Virus record (IMG/VR): IMGVR_UViG_3300030329_004314
Span: 1-64,000 of that record
Reading direction: 5' to 3' (one strand)
Source: a virus
DNA length: 64,000 bases
Part shown: piece after piece, positions 33,567 to 41,959 of the stretch
Layout: each line of letters begins with the position of its first letter
Position numbering within the stretch: the stretch's first letter is position 1
The notes under the pieces: generated by a model
The model's database searches: none
Told to the model about the DNA's origin: nothing
Seen by the model: the letters and a program-made list of their open reading frames with translations, nothing else
Position numbers and translations under genes: made by a program

Positions 33567-35251
33567 TTTGGATCAGCGGCCTTTATAAATTCTGGAACAT
33601 AATCACTAGGATTTGTTCTGATATGCTCCCAATAGTTATTTACTTCACACATTTCTTGGCAGAATTCAATCACCTCTTTAGATGTATAAGGAACTTGCGA
33701 CCTTCTTCTCTCAGCAAATGCCGAAGATTCATCTAAATTGTATGCACCATTGATTGGAGAAACAGAGAATCCTATGTTGAGGTCTCTAAGCATCCTTTGA
33801 CATAGATAGCTATCTTTCTTACCTACGTCTCCCCATATATTGCATATGCACCATTCAACAAAGTCTTTCTTAGACAAGTTAGTAGGAATTTCTTGCTGTG
33901 GATTATGTGTTCTTGCAGGAGAGTCCCAAGTCTGGTCATGAGGAACTATCTCTACAGTATCAAAGTGGTCTTCCCATTTTTTTGCTGTTTTGTCCCAGTC
34001 GTATCTATCTGTTGCGCATTTGTAAGTATTCTTGGAAATACTATCTCTTTCTTCTTTACTTTTTGAAAGTAGAGAATACAACTTTGTAATGAAATCTTCT
34101 TCTATTGGGTATGCTCTGTATGTGTGGGTCTCATATTCTCTGAACATAGTGCAGTCGATAGGCACGCCTCCTACATTTCTTACCACAGATGACATTGCAG
34201 AATAATCAACAGACATAACTGGCACGCCACAAAAAGCAGCTTCAACTTGTGGCATACCAAAGCCTTCACATATGCTGTACTGAACATAGACATCAAAACA
34301 GTTAATAATGTTTGCTAACTGCGAAGATGATATTCCTCCTTGAGTAGAAGGCATAAAAGCTGAAATATTACCCGTTGGAGGACAGACGGTTCTTCCTCCT
34401 TTAAAGAATGAAGGGAATGTATACTCACAATCTTTACAGTCGTAAGTCACAAGCACTTTACTACCAACTCCTGATTCCCTTATTAATCTAGGAATGTCCC
34501 ATCCTAAGTCTGGATAGGTTGTGTGCATGTAAAGATAAGTCTTCTCTCCAATCTCAGGGTATCGTTTCACAAACTCTGCAAATGCCTGAAGAAGCTCTGG
34601 GTATAGTTTTCTTTTTTGATTCCTCATGACGGTTCCAATGATGAAAATATCATCTTCAAAACCCATTTCTTTACGAAATTTTTTCCTATCTTGTGGCGGC
34701 TTAAATATTTTTCTATCTGCCGCTGGAGAGCATATGTCTAATACCTCAATTAGGCCATTGGTCTCTTCCTCTAAAACTTCTTTTCCATATTCAGAATATG
34801 TGAACACGGCATCAGCATCCATATAGGTAGCAAGCCATTCTTCTTGGTTTGGCGCTGAGTCTATAGTAGGCATAATTACCCAATGATAAAAAGGTCTAAA
34901 AGGAGACCTTTGCTCAAACTCCATCATCCACCAGTCACGAATATCGCAAACTATGTCTGGCTTAAAGTTCAGACAGACATCTTCAAACCTCCAAGCCCCA
35001 AATTGATTCAATGCATTAGACATGTACTGTTGGTGTGCGACAGTATCATTTTCATGAGGAGCATTCCCATAAAACTTCCAAGGAATACCTGCTCTTCTTT
35101 TGTCGTCATAAGTTGAATAACAGGCGAACTCAGCAAGTTCGTATTTTCCAGTAGCATACAGTCTGGACATAACCTCCTTCGTATAGATGGAGTATCCAGT
35201 ATGCATGAAAGATGCTTCTGTACAAAAAAGAATTCTAGGTTTTCTATTCAT
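33563..35251 (-). CDS. Large GT-B family 4 glycosyltransferase with C-terminal extension
   Basis: 562 residues from the ATG overlapping ssb by 8 bp; a TTG nine codons earlier is weaker. GT4 fold: PRILFCTEASFMHTGYSIY (5-23), DIVCDIRDWW, ADAVFTYSEYG (~150), FIIGTVMRNQKRKLYPELL (~200) and donor motif YSICEGFGMPQVEAAFCG (~320-337). After ~residue 425 there are ~135 extra residues with no glycosyltransferase match, ending in a helical piece (VIEFCQEMCEVNNYWEHI). The extension may bind a partner or acceptor. It is the first gene of the glycan locus in transcription order, directly after ssb. Confidence 0.82.
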   Translation of the reverse strand: MNRKPRILFCTEASFMHTGYSIYTKEVMSRLYATGKYELAEFACYSTYDDKRRAGIPWKFYGNAPHENDTVAHQQYMSNALNQFGAWRFEDVCLNFKPDIVCDIRDWWMMEFEQRSPFRPFYHWVIMPTIDSAPNQEEWLATYMDADAVFTYSEYGKEVLEEETNGLIEVLDICSPAADRKIFKPPQDRKKFRKEMGFEDDIFIIGTVMRNQKRKLYPELLQAFAEFVKRYPEIGEKTYLYMHTTYPDLGWDIPRLIRESGVGSKVLVTYDCKDCEYTFPSFFKGGRTVCPPTGNISAFMPSTQGGISSSQLANIINCFDVYVQYSICEGFGMPQVEAAFCGVPVMSVDYSAMSSVVRNVGGVPIDCTMFREYETHTYRAYPIEEDFITKLYSLLSKSKEERDSISKNTYKCATDRYDWDKTAKKWEDHFDTVEIVPHDQTWDSPARTHNPQQEIPTNLSKKDFVEWCICNIWGDVGKKDSYLCQRMLRDLNIGFSVSPINGAYNLDESSAFAERRRSQVPYTSKEVIEFCQEMCEVNNYWEHIRTNPSDYVPEFIKAADPK

Positions 35252-35591
35252 TAAGATCTTGCCACTGAGGGTATTCAAATTCGTTTACTCTAAATCTGAC
35301 TTTTTGTGTTTTGTGTCCATCGTCATCAGTATAAGTATCTACTTTTGCAGAACTATGGACAGCAATCCAGTCTCCAACATCAAAGCTGTCAAAGATTCTT
35401 TGGCCACCAGAATCCCAAGCCTCAAAGTCTAAATAACTTTTGCGTGTGCCTGCTTCTCCGTTTTTCTTTTCAAATTTTCTCCCAACTTCGAGAGTAAAAT
35501 TAATTACTGGAACACTTCTTCCGTCTTTTCTTTCAACAACTTTGCGAAGTATTGGCCTAGCAATTTTTCCAACAAAATGACATTTGTTCAT
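35244..35591 (-). CDS. ssb: Single-stranded DNA-binding protein
   Basis: 115 residues. Classic bacterial-type OB fold: NKCHFVGKIARPIL (2-15), INFTLEVGRKF (~30-40), SYLDFEAWDSGGQRI (~52-66), DWIAVHSSAKVD (~74-85) and KVRFRVNEFEYP (~98-109). It ends at QDLNE and lacks the long flexible linker and DDDIPF-type acidic tail, so protein recruitment may differ from host SSB. AAGGGTG lies 7 bp before the ATG and an extended -10 promoter is seen ~40 bp upstream. It would coat ssDNA during replication and recombination. Confidence 0.88.
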   Translation of the reverse strand: MNKCHFVGKIARPILRKVVERKDGRSVPVINFTLEVGRKFEKKNGEAGTRKSYLDFEAWDSGGQRIFDSFDVGDWIAVHSSAKVDTYTDDDGHKTQKVRFRVNEFEYPQWQDLNE

Positions 35592-35628
35592 GAATACACC
35601 CTTACCTAAAATAAAACTAAATACTCAA

Positions 35629-35637
35629 ATTATAACA
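35629..35637 (-). promoter_or_regulatory. Extended -10 promoter upstream of ssb
   Basis: On the minus strand TGT-TATAAT, a perfect TGnTATAAT extended -10, lies 38-46 bp before the ssb ATG in the only gap (62 bp) between ssb and the polymerase fragment. No good -35 was found, as is usual for extended -10 sites. It would start a transcript through ssb into the glycan locus. Confidence 0.5.
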
Positions 35638-35653
35638 AGACATAAAGAATGTC

Positions 35654-37240
35654 CTAGATTTGCGTAACCTCTTTTACAACAAGGCCGTTTCTTTTCTTGT
35701 CTCTCTCGCCTTGAATTAAAACCGTATTTCCTTCTTGCAGTAGGCCTTGATATTCAGACCATTCTTCAGGAAAGCATACTACACTGTCAACAACGCATGA
35801 ACCATCAGAAATAGACATAAATGCCATCTTAGATCCGGGATTCTTGCCGTTTTTTGTGGTTATCTCATTTGATCTAACAATTTCTACGCCCATAACAATG
35901 TAACCAGACTTGCCATCCAAAAATTCTTTGCAGGTAGTATTAGACTCTACAGATTTTTCGCAAGCATCAACCTTGTTGCAAGTAATAGATATTCCGAGAT
36001 GCTTCTTTTCATTCCAAGCAATCTGTCCTGCGCTATCATCAAGACTATGTGGAGGATTGTCTAAAACTTTAATCAAGTCATTCAGAACATCTACACGCTT
36101 GTAATTGCTACATCCCCCACCCTGCTTCTTTGGAAAGGCACATGCACCAAGAGCATCTTTCAGAGTGTCCCATTTTTCTCCCTGCATCCATTCTCTTTCC
36201 TTGTCCGTCAACTTACCCCAAATCTCAATCTCATAAAGCATTCTGTTTCTTGACACACCAAAACAATCCATAGCACCAGAGCAAATCATTGCCTGATTTG
36301 CCATAGAGTTTATTTTTTTTGAGTGATGAATTAAGAATGTTATCCAATCCAAATTTTCTAAGTTATCTACAGATGAGAAATTTTCTATTATCTTTTCAAC
36401 GGCTGATTCGCCTACGCCTTTTATGTCAGATAAACCAAAATATATATGGTTGTCTTTTATGTAAAATGTTTTCTTCTGATGTTTGATGTTAGGTGTTCTA
36501 ACTTCTATTTCGCTTATTTTTGCATCAGATACAAGTTCATATATTTCTTCATGACTATTTTGCTTCCAAGCAGAACCTATAAGGTATGAACAAAAGAATT
36601 CGACAGGAAAATGTGCTTTGCAGTATGCAGACCAATAGGCATTTTTTGCATAACTAACAGCATGAGACTTGTTGAAAGAATATCTTTGAGATTCTCTAAT
36701 CCAGCCGAATATTTCCTTTGCTTCTTCTTTAGATACTAATCCTTTGCTATCGCATCCCTTTAGAAATTGCCCTTCTACTTTGGACATAACATCGGCTTTT
36801 TTCTTTCCAATCGCTTTCCTTAAAACATCTGCCTCTTGAAGGCTGAACCCTGCTAAAGATTGTGCTATCTGCATGGCCTGTTCTTGATATACCAAAACGC
36901 CATAGGTTTTATTCAATATTGGTTCTAACGACTCATGAAAATACTCTATGCTCTCAAGACCAGCTTTACGATCAACATAACGCTGAGTCATGCTTTTAGG
37001 TGGATTTCCACTTACTGCCCTGAGACATCCCGGTCTAATAAGGCTTACGAGTGCCGCTAAATCTTCAATGCTGTTTGGCTTTAACCTTTTTGACCATTCT
37101 TTTCCAAGCTGGCTTTCTAGCTGAAAGACACCTTTTGTTGCGCCTTCATGAAAAAGCTTCCAAGTAGCAGGGCATTCCAAATTTATCTTATAGAAGTCAA
37201 TAGTGCCTTCTAAAACACAACCGCAATCAAAATTAATCAT
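35654..37240 (-). CDS. dnaE: DNA polymerase III alpha subunit, C-terminal fragment
   Basis: 528 residues from the ATG overlapping the exonuclease stop by 8 bp, with GGAAGG upstream; ATGs at 37282-37285 would add 14-15 residues. It begins just before the fingers: GVFQLESQLG (~35), DLAALVSLIRPG (~58), YGVLVYQEQAMQIAQ (~105), ADVLRKAIGKKK (~128), SFNKSHAVSYA (~187), HhH motif IKGVGESAVEKI (~277) and a C-terminal OB domain (~425-525). The palm with the catalytic Asp residues is on the other fragment, so it must assemble with that product. No beta-clamp motif was identified with certainty. Confidence 0.9.
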   Translation of the reverse strand: MINFDCGCVLEGTIDFYKINLECPATWKLFHEGATKGVFQLESQLGKEWSKRLKPNSIEDLAALVSLIRPGCLRAVSGNPPKSMTQRYVDRKAGLESIEYFHESLEPILNKTYGVLVYQEQAMQIAQSLAGFSLQEADVLRKAIGKKKADVMSKVEGQFLKGCDSKGLVSKEEAKEIFGWIRESQRYSFNKSHAVSYAKNAYWSAYCKAHFPVEFFCSYLIGSAWKQNSHEEIYELVSDAKISEIEVRTPNIKHQKKTFYIKDNHIYFGLSDIKGVGESAVEKIIENFSSVDNLENLDWITFLIHHSKKINSMANQAMICSGAMDCFGVSRNRMLYEIEIWGKLTDKEREWMQGEKWDTLKDALGACAFPKKQGGGCSNYKRVDVLNDLIKVLDNPPHSLDDSAGQIAWNEKKHLGISITCNKVDACEKSVESNTTCKEFLDGKSGYIVMGVEIVRSNEITTKNGKNPGSKMAFMSISDGSCVVDSVVCFPEEWSEYQGLLQEGNTVLIQGERDKKRNGLVVKEVTQI

Positions 37241-37910
37241 CTGAAAAAGAGCCTTCCATTTTAAGACGAGCTTCTTTTCCATCACTACCAGTCAAGTTTC
37301 TCTGCATTTGAAGAAGCCTGATGATTATTCTTGCTGTATTCATTACGTCTTGTAATGCGTCATGTGCATTCTCAATATCTGCTTTTGCAAATCCCAGCCA
37401 CTCACAAACTGAAGTTAACTTCAATGATTTAAGATTCGGATTGTTTTCAGTCCAAAACCACATATGGTGCATAAGATCAAATTTGTGTATAGGATTAAAT
37501 AATTTTTGTTGTCCTCTGTTATCATTATACGGGCCGTATTTTTTGCAGTATCTATCTACAATTATCATGTCGTATCCAAGAATATTATATCCAGCAGGAA
37601 TAGGTGCCATATAAGTACCTATATTTCCTTTAGATTTGTTATGCTTGTTTACCCAGTCTACAAATTGGCCCCATACAATTTTTATATCTGGCGCTTGCTC
37701 AAGCTGTTCTAATGTAAAGCCCGTAACCTCCAATGCTCCTTGTTCTACCCTATCTAAATTTTCTGGTCTCGCCATAGATTCAAATGTGTCTATTATTTTC
37801 AGATCCCACCTATTGATAATGCAAGCTCCGATTTGTGTTATTTCACATTCGTTAGGGTTTGCGCCTCCCGTTTCAAAGTCAAAGACGCAAATTTGGTTAT
37901 AGGTTCCCAT
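37233..37910 (-). CDS. dnaQ: DnaQ-like 3'-5' exonuclease (DEDDh)
   Basis: 225 residues. Exo I is VFDFETGGANP (9-19: D10, E12), Exo II is AGYNILGYDMIIVD (~113-126, with the Asp in GYD), and Exo III is ENAHDALQDVMNTARII (~185-201, H and D for the DEDDh class). It would proofread for the split polymerase or process DNA ends. The gene lies between the two polymerase fragments, overlapping the first by 14 bp and the second by 8 bp, so the three are co-translated. The C-terminal ~20 residues are charged and may bind the polymerase. Confidence 0.88.
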   Translation of the reverse strand: MGTYNQICVFDFETGGANPNECEITQIGACIINRWDLKIIDTFESMARPENLDRVEQGALEVTGFTLEQLEQAPDIKIVWGQFVDWVNKHNKSKGNIGTYMAPIPAGYNILGYDMIIVDRYCKKYGPYNDNRGQQKLFNPIHKFDLMHHMWFWTENNPNLKSLKLTSVCEWLGFAKADIENAHDALQDVMNTARIIIRLLQMQRNLTGSDGKEARLKMEGSFSDD

Positions 37911-39852
37911 TATATTTCTCCAATATCATATTTTGAACGCCATGAACCTTATCTAGTAAAGCAATACCAAGTATGTCAAACTTTACATGACCCATAGCCT
38001 CTAAGTCGTTCATTTCCATTCCGGCAATATTTTGTCCTGTTCTCTTATCGTATAAGATGGGACATATCTCATTTAATGGCTCTTGTGCTATTACAATTCC
38101 GGCTGCATGTTTAGACTGAGATCTATTTGTGCCTTCAAGCCTAATTGCTTGCTCGAATCTTTTTGCCATACTTCCTTGCAATTTTCCGTTTGCATCTTTA
38201 TAACACCAATTCTCAAGTTCTTTAGAATTATTTTCTAATGCCCATCTTATGATACTAGCCTCTCCATCTTCTCTCATCTCTTCTAGCTGATCTGATATTT
38301 CTGCTTCATCTGGAATCCATTTGGTTATTCGATTCATTTCTTCAAAACCACATGCTGAGTGAACACGAAGAACATCTTTAAGAACACTTCTGCCTTGCAT
38401 TCTTGTGTAAGTTAATATTTGAGCTACTCTGTCAGAGCCAAATCTATCTTTGATGTATTGTATTGTGTCGTCTCTTTTTTGAATTTCAAAATCCATGTCA
38501 ACATCAGGCAAACTAACACGGTCTTTTGTATTTCTTCCGGCGTTATAGAACCTCTCAAAATAGAGATCGTACTCTATTGGATCTACATCAGTAACTCCTA
38601 GTAGATAAAGAACAAGACTACCAGCAGCAGATCCTCTTCCTGCACCAACTATTTCTCCTCTGTCTCTTGCTGCATTAATGATGTCATGAACAATAAGAAA
38701 ATAGTCATTTAAATCAGCACCTGTAAGAACTTCTAATTCTTTCTTAAACCTATCGCCATATTGTTTTTTTCTTTTCTTGTACTGTTCTTCAGTGATATAT
38801 CCGCATCGCTTTATAGAATCTTCGATCTGTTCTTCTCTTTTCTTCCATCCATCACGACACAGCTTTGTAAGATAATCTTCCGATGTCATACCATCGGGAC
38901 AAGGGAATTTGGGCAACCTTGGTTTTCCAGTGATATCATATTCTTCACACATGTCAGCTATGACGCACGTGTTGTTTATCTCCTCGTCAGTGTGTATCTC
39001 TTTCATTTCTTCAAGGCTAGGTATGTGGTAGTTAGATGACTTAAAAAATATTGATAATGCAAAGTCCTTGTCTCCCCTCATCTTATTATCTACATCTTGA
39101 AGCGTTGTCTCTAACTTATTGCATAAAAGAACACGTTGGTCATATGCGTCTTCACGTCTAGCATAATGTGCGTCTGGAGTTGCCACAGGAGGTATTCCAG
39201 TTTTTTTGCTAACGTACCTCAACGCCTCTGCTACTACTTTAGCTGCTGGAAAAGAATTTTGATCAATAAGCTGAATCTCAATAAAAAAGTTTTCTTCTCC
39301 AAAAATGTTTTGATATTTGGTTGCAAGACTGCAAGACAACTCATACCAGTTGTCTCTGACTAAAGACTTTGCTTCTTCGTATGTTGAGCAATTGTAAGCT
39401 TGATATGGGTCAGAGAAGATGATGTTGGCTAAGTCACTTCCTGCGTGTCCACTAAAGGCTATAAGATTGCCATCAGCAAAATTAGACAATCTTTCTAAAT
39501 CAAGTCTGGGTTTATAATGAAAATTTTCTGGCTTATTGGACTCAGAAGTTGCCTGTAGTAATCTTTTCCATCCTATTTCATTTTTAGCCAAAACAACTAG
39601 ATGGGTAAGTTTTTCTCTAGGTGGCTTTTCAGATATGTCTTTAGATAGATAAAATTCGCAACCAAGTATGGCTTTCTTTCCTTTTGACTTCATTGCATTG
39701 ATGAAAGATACGGCACCTCCAACATTTCCATGATCTGTTAGTGCAGAACCTTCAAGACCAAGTTCTTCACACCTTTTTGCAATGTCTTTTGGCTTACTAA
39801 GTCCATCTAAAAGCGAATAATGACTATGTACATGAAGAGGAAAAAACCTCAT
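37897..39852 (-). CDS. dnaE: DNA polymerase III alpha subunit, N-terminal fragment (PHP + palm)
   Basis: 651 residues. PHP domain: HVHSHYSLLDG (7-17), ALTDHGNVGG (37-46), GCEFYL, SGHAGSD and TPDAHYAR, with most metal-binding His/Asp/Glu kept. Then the palm: GRGSAAGSLVLYLLGVTDVD (~404), catalytic pair in LPDVDMDFE (~449) and third Asp in HVKFDILGIAL (~624). The ORF stops ~20 residues later, before the GVFQLES fingers motif that opens the C-terminal fragment. Both fragments together make one near-complete DnaE. ATGA overlap with the small gene upstream. Confidence 0.92.
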   Translation of the reverse strand: MRFFPLHVHSHYSLLDGLSKPKDIAKRCEELGLEGSALTDHGNVGGAVSFINAMKSKGKKAILGCEFYLSKDISEKPPREKLTHLVVLAKNEIGWKRLLQATSESNKPENFHYKPRLDLERLSNFADGNLIAFSGHAGSDLANIIFSDPYQAYNCSTYEEAKSLVRDNWYELSCSLATKYQNIFGEENFFIEIQLIDQNSFPAAKVVAEALRYVSKKTGIPPVATPDAHYARREDAYDQRVLLCNKLETTLQDVDNKMRGDKDFALSIFFKSSNYHIPSLEEMKEIHTDEEINNTCVIADMCEEYDITGKPRLPKFPCPDGMTSEDYLTKLCRDGWKKREEQIEDSIKRCGYITEEQYKKRKKQYGDRFKKELEVLTGADLNDYFLIVHDIINAARDRGEIVGAGRGSAAGSLVLYLLGVTDVDPIEYDLYFERFYNAGRNTKDRVSLPDVDMDFEIQKRDDTIQYIKDRFGSDRVAQILTYTRMQGRSVLKDVLRVHSACGFEEMNRITKWIPDEAEISDQLEEMREDGEASIIRWALENNSKELENWCYKDANGKLQGSMAKRFEQAIRLEGTNRSQSKHAAGIVIAQEPLNEICPILYDKRTGQNIAGMEMNDLEAMGHVKFDILGIALLDKVHGVQNMILEKYNGNL

Positions 39853-40073
39853 ACCAACCTCTTAATTTCTTCAATAATTTTGTCAATTTGTCTTTGTCTT
39901 TTATAGTTCCCGAATAGACCTTTGTCTTCTTCGGTATCAACAAGTCTTCTCAATATCAATCTTAAATTTTTAAGATCATAGCACATTTTAAAAATAGCAG
40001 TACCCATTATGGGCTTACCTTCTCTGCTTAATTCTAAAATTTGGTCTAGTTGCTCATCGCTTAATAACTTCAT
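39849..40073 (-). CDS. Small helical protein of unknown function
   Basis: 74 residues, mostly amphipathic helices (DEQLDQILELSREG, DLKNLRLILRRLVD, RQIDKIIEEIKRL), with a central FGNYKRQ turn. It contains no enzyme motif. It is coupled by ATGA to the dnaE fragment and by TAATG to the RecB-like nuclease gene, so it may be a small replisome or nuclease accessory. The function is not known. Confidence 0.5.
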   Translation of the reverse strand: MKLLSDEQLDQILELSREGKPIMGTAIFKMCYDLKNLRLILRRLVDTEEDKGLFGNYKRQRQIDKIIEEIKRLV

Positions 40074-41095
40074 TAGCCCGGAGCCTCATAATAATCAAAA
40101 TGATGATTTGGATTGATGTCTTCTACCAAAGAGGCATTCATTCCCTTTTTTCTAATTTTGTTTGCAACATATGAACATATTGTGTGTGGATTACCAGTCT
40201 TTGGGTTTATCTCCCCACTAGGATGTTCGTTTTTGCCGAAATGACAAATTCTAGTACATTTCCAAGATTTCTTTAATGATGGAACTTTCGTTCTTTTTAT
40301 TTCTTGGAACCTTTTCTTTATCATTTTTTTTGTGTCTTCCATATCATCTTTTGTGAAAGAAAGAGTATATGGGCCACCATCTTTTATAAAAAATATAGTC
40401 ATTATAAACTGTTCTATATCAGGATATATTTTTGACAGAGCGTAATGATAAATTCTTAGCTGTGGGTCAGTTGTAAGCTTCTTATAAGTCTTCTCTTTGC
40501 CAGTCGCCCAGTCTAGTCTCCTTCCTGTTTTCCAATCTATTACTTCATAAATCCCCGGTCTTACTTCAGTAATTAAGTCAATTGTCCCTTTCATAGATAA
40601 TTTACCAGAAAGAGCCTCACCACTCGGCAGTTCATATTCATAGTTAGACCAATCTTCATCTATTTCAAAATTAAACGCTCCTTCAGGTTCAACTATATTT
40701 CTTTTTCGTGGATCAAATGCTCCATTGCAATATTCAATAGCGTCCCAACTCCATTTTCTACATTCTTTAAAATGTCTAGGTTGCCAATGATGAAGTGAAG
40801 ACTTAGTGTAATGATCTATGCTTCTTTCAATAAGCTCTTTGATATATTCATCTGTATACATATATTCATAATCAACCGTCATCTCTCCGAAAGCGTCATC
40901 AACGAAAGTATTTGTTTGGTCTTGATGGCATTTTTTTGCCGCCGCAAGACATTCCATCACTTTGTGGACTATTGTTCCTTGTTCTGCCTTCTGACCTGAA
41001 GGTGAAGAGTGACCAAGGACATAGGTTAAGTAGTAGGCATGTGGACACATGCTGTATTGATTGTATGAGCTTGATCTGAAATATGTGATTATCAT
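40073..41095 (-). CDS. RecB/AddB-like PD-(D/E)XK nuclease with probable Fe-S cluster
   Basis: 340 residues. N-terminal SSYNQYSMCPHAYYLTYV (C17) and GTIVHKVME are the RecB-family QRCP/H motifs; the nuclease core is GTIDLITEVRPGIYEVIDWK (~170-189, D and D-x-K), then QLRIYHYAL. A late cluster CTRIC (~284-288) and TICSY (~313) could join C17 to bind an iron-sulfur cluster, as in AddB and Cas4. It would trim DNA ends during replication or recombination. Cas4 is an alternative family name, but no cas genes or repeats are present. Confidence 0.75.
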   Translation of the reverse strand: MIITYFRSSSYNQYSMCPHAYYLTYVLGHSSPSGQKAEQGTIVHKVMECLAAAKKCHQDQTNTFVDDAFGEMTVDYEYMYTDEYIKELIERSIDHYTKSSLHHWQPRHFKECRKWSWDAIEYCNGAFDPRKRNIVEPEGAFNFEIDEDWSNYEYELPSGEALSGKLSMKGTIDLITEVRPGIYEVIDWKTGRRLDWATGKEKTYKKLTTDPQLRIYHYALSKIYPDIEQFIMTIFFIKDGGPYTLSFTKDDMEDTKKMIKKRFQEIKRTKVPSLKKSWKCTRICHFGKNEHPSGEINPKTGNPHTICSYVANKIRKKGMNASLVEDINPNHHFDYYEAPG

Positions 41096-41959
41096 TTATT
41101 TTCTTGCCCTTGCAACATATCCATCTTGTGCAGTAGGAGCAGGAACTTTCATTGGCTTTGGTATATCGACGTTATTTACAATAAAATCTTTTTCTACCCA
41201 CCCCCATTCAGCGAGTGCGTCATAAACTATCTTATTCGTCTCTTTGACAGCTAAATTTTCATTGTTTATTACCAAATCAAAGTTATTCCAATCGTAGTTT
41301 TCTTTTTCTAAAGCAAGCTCACTCTCATGTTTGTCTTCAGGACTTTTCACTCTTGTCAGCCTTATTACTTTACCTCCATTTTTCTGTATTGCCTCTACTT
41401 CATTAGGAAATCTAACATCAGTAAATATTGCAAGTTGAGACCCATGAGATAATGCCATTTTTATTCCACAGTCAGCCCAAACGTCAGGGTAAATTCTTCT
41501 AAAGAAGTCTGTCCCTACATATTGCATGACCTCCCTAGCCGTCATCTTCTTGCTTTTGAGATTTGTATTGGGCGTAGGAAGGTCGCGCCAATAAATATGA
41601 GTCTCTGTGTTCTTTTCTTCATCAGTTCCGTAGCATTGTTCATGCGTTAGGCCAAGTATGTCAATGCATACATTTCGTTTCAAAACATCTGCAAATGAGT
41701 AGTCTTTTATAAATGGCCACAACTGATCAATAGCCCATCCTACAAATTCATCATCTGTTCTTGTAACATCGAACTCTCCCCATACTATCTTCTCTTCGCC
41801 TTTCTCGACGATAAGAGAAGGAACAACAAGATTTCCATTATCTCCCATTTGGAATTTTTCAATCATTTTAAGAGAGATCATTTCCATTCCATAGAGAAAG
41901 TTACAGGTGGTATTTTTGCCGCTCTGCTTCCTGCCAGATATCCCAAGTATTTTTGTCAT
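41096..41959 (-). CDS. Deoxynucleoside monophosphate kinase (T4 gp1-like)
   Basis: 287 residues. P-loop GISGRKQSGKNT (6-17), VMQYVGTDFFRRIYPDVW (~141-158), DVRFPNEVEAIQ (~178-189) and RLTR (~197) are the landmarks of the T4-type dNMP kinase group. It phosphorylates dGMP, dTMP and modified dCMP to the diphosphates, serving dNTP supply with the ribonucleotide reductase encoded upstream. The C-terminal ~40 residues (Pro-rich, PKPMKVPAP) are an extension. Adjacent to the RecB-like gene with no gap. Confidence 0.78.
   Translation of the reverse strand: MTKILGISGRKQSGKNTTCNFLYGMEMISLKMIEKFQMGDNGNLVVPSLIVEKGEEKIVWGEFDVTRTDDEFVGWAIDQLWPFIKDYSFADVLKRNVCIDILGLTHEQCYGTDEEKNTETHIYWRDLPTPNTNLKSKKMTAREVMQYVGTDFFRRIYPDVWADCGIKMALSHGSQLAIFTDVRFPNEVEAIQKNGGKVIRLTRVKSPEDKHESELALEKENYDWNNFDLVINNENLAVKETNKIVYDALAEWGWVEKDFIVNNVDIPKPMKVPAPTAQDGYVARARK

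Noticed and set aside
35654-39852. Split dnaE explained by a split intein
   Set aside because: No intein N- or C-terminal motifs at the ends of either fragment, and the break is not at the cyanobacterial site; an independent exonuclease gene lies between.
40073-41095. Cas4 of a phage CRISPR system
   Set aside because: No repeat-spacer array and no other cas genes in the window; RecB/AddB-like replication nuclease explains the motifs.
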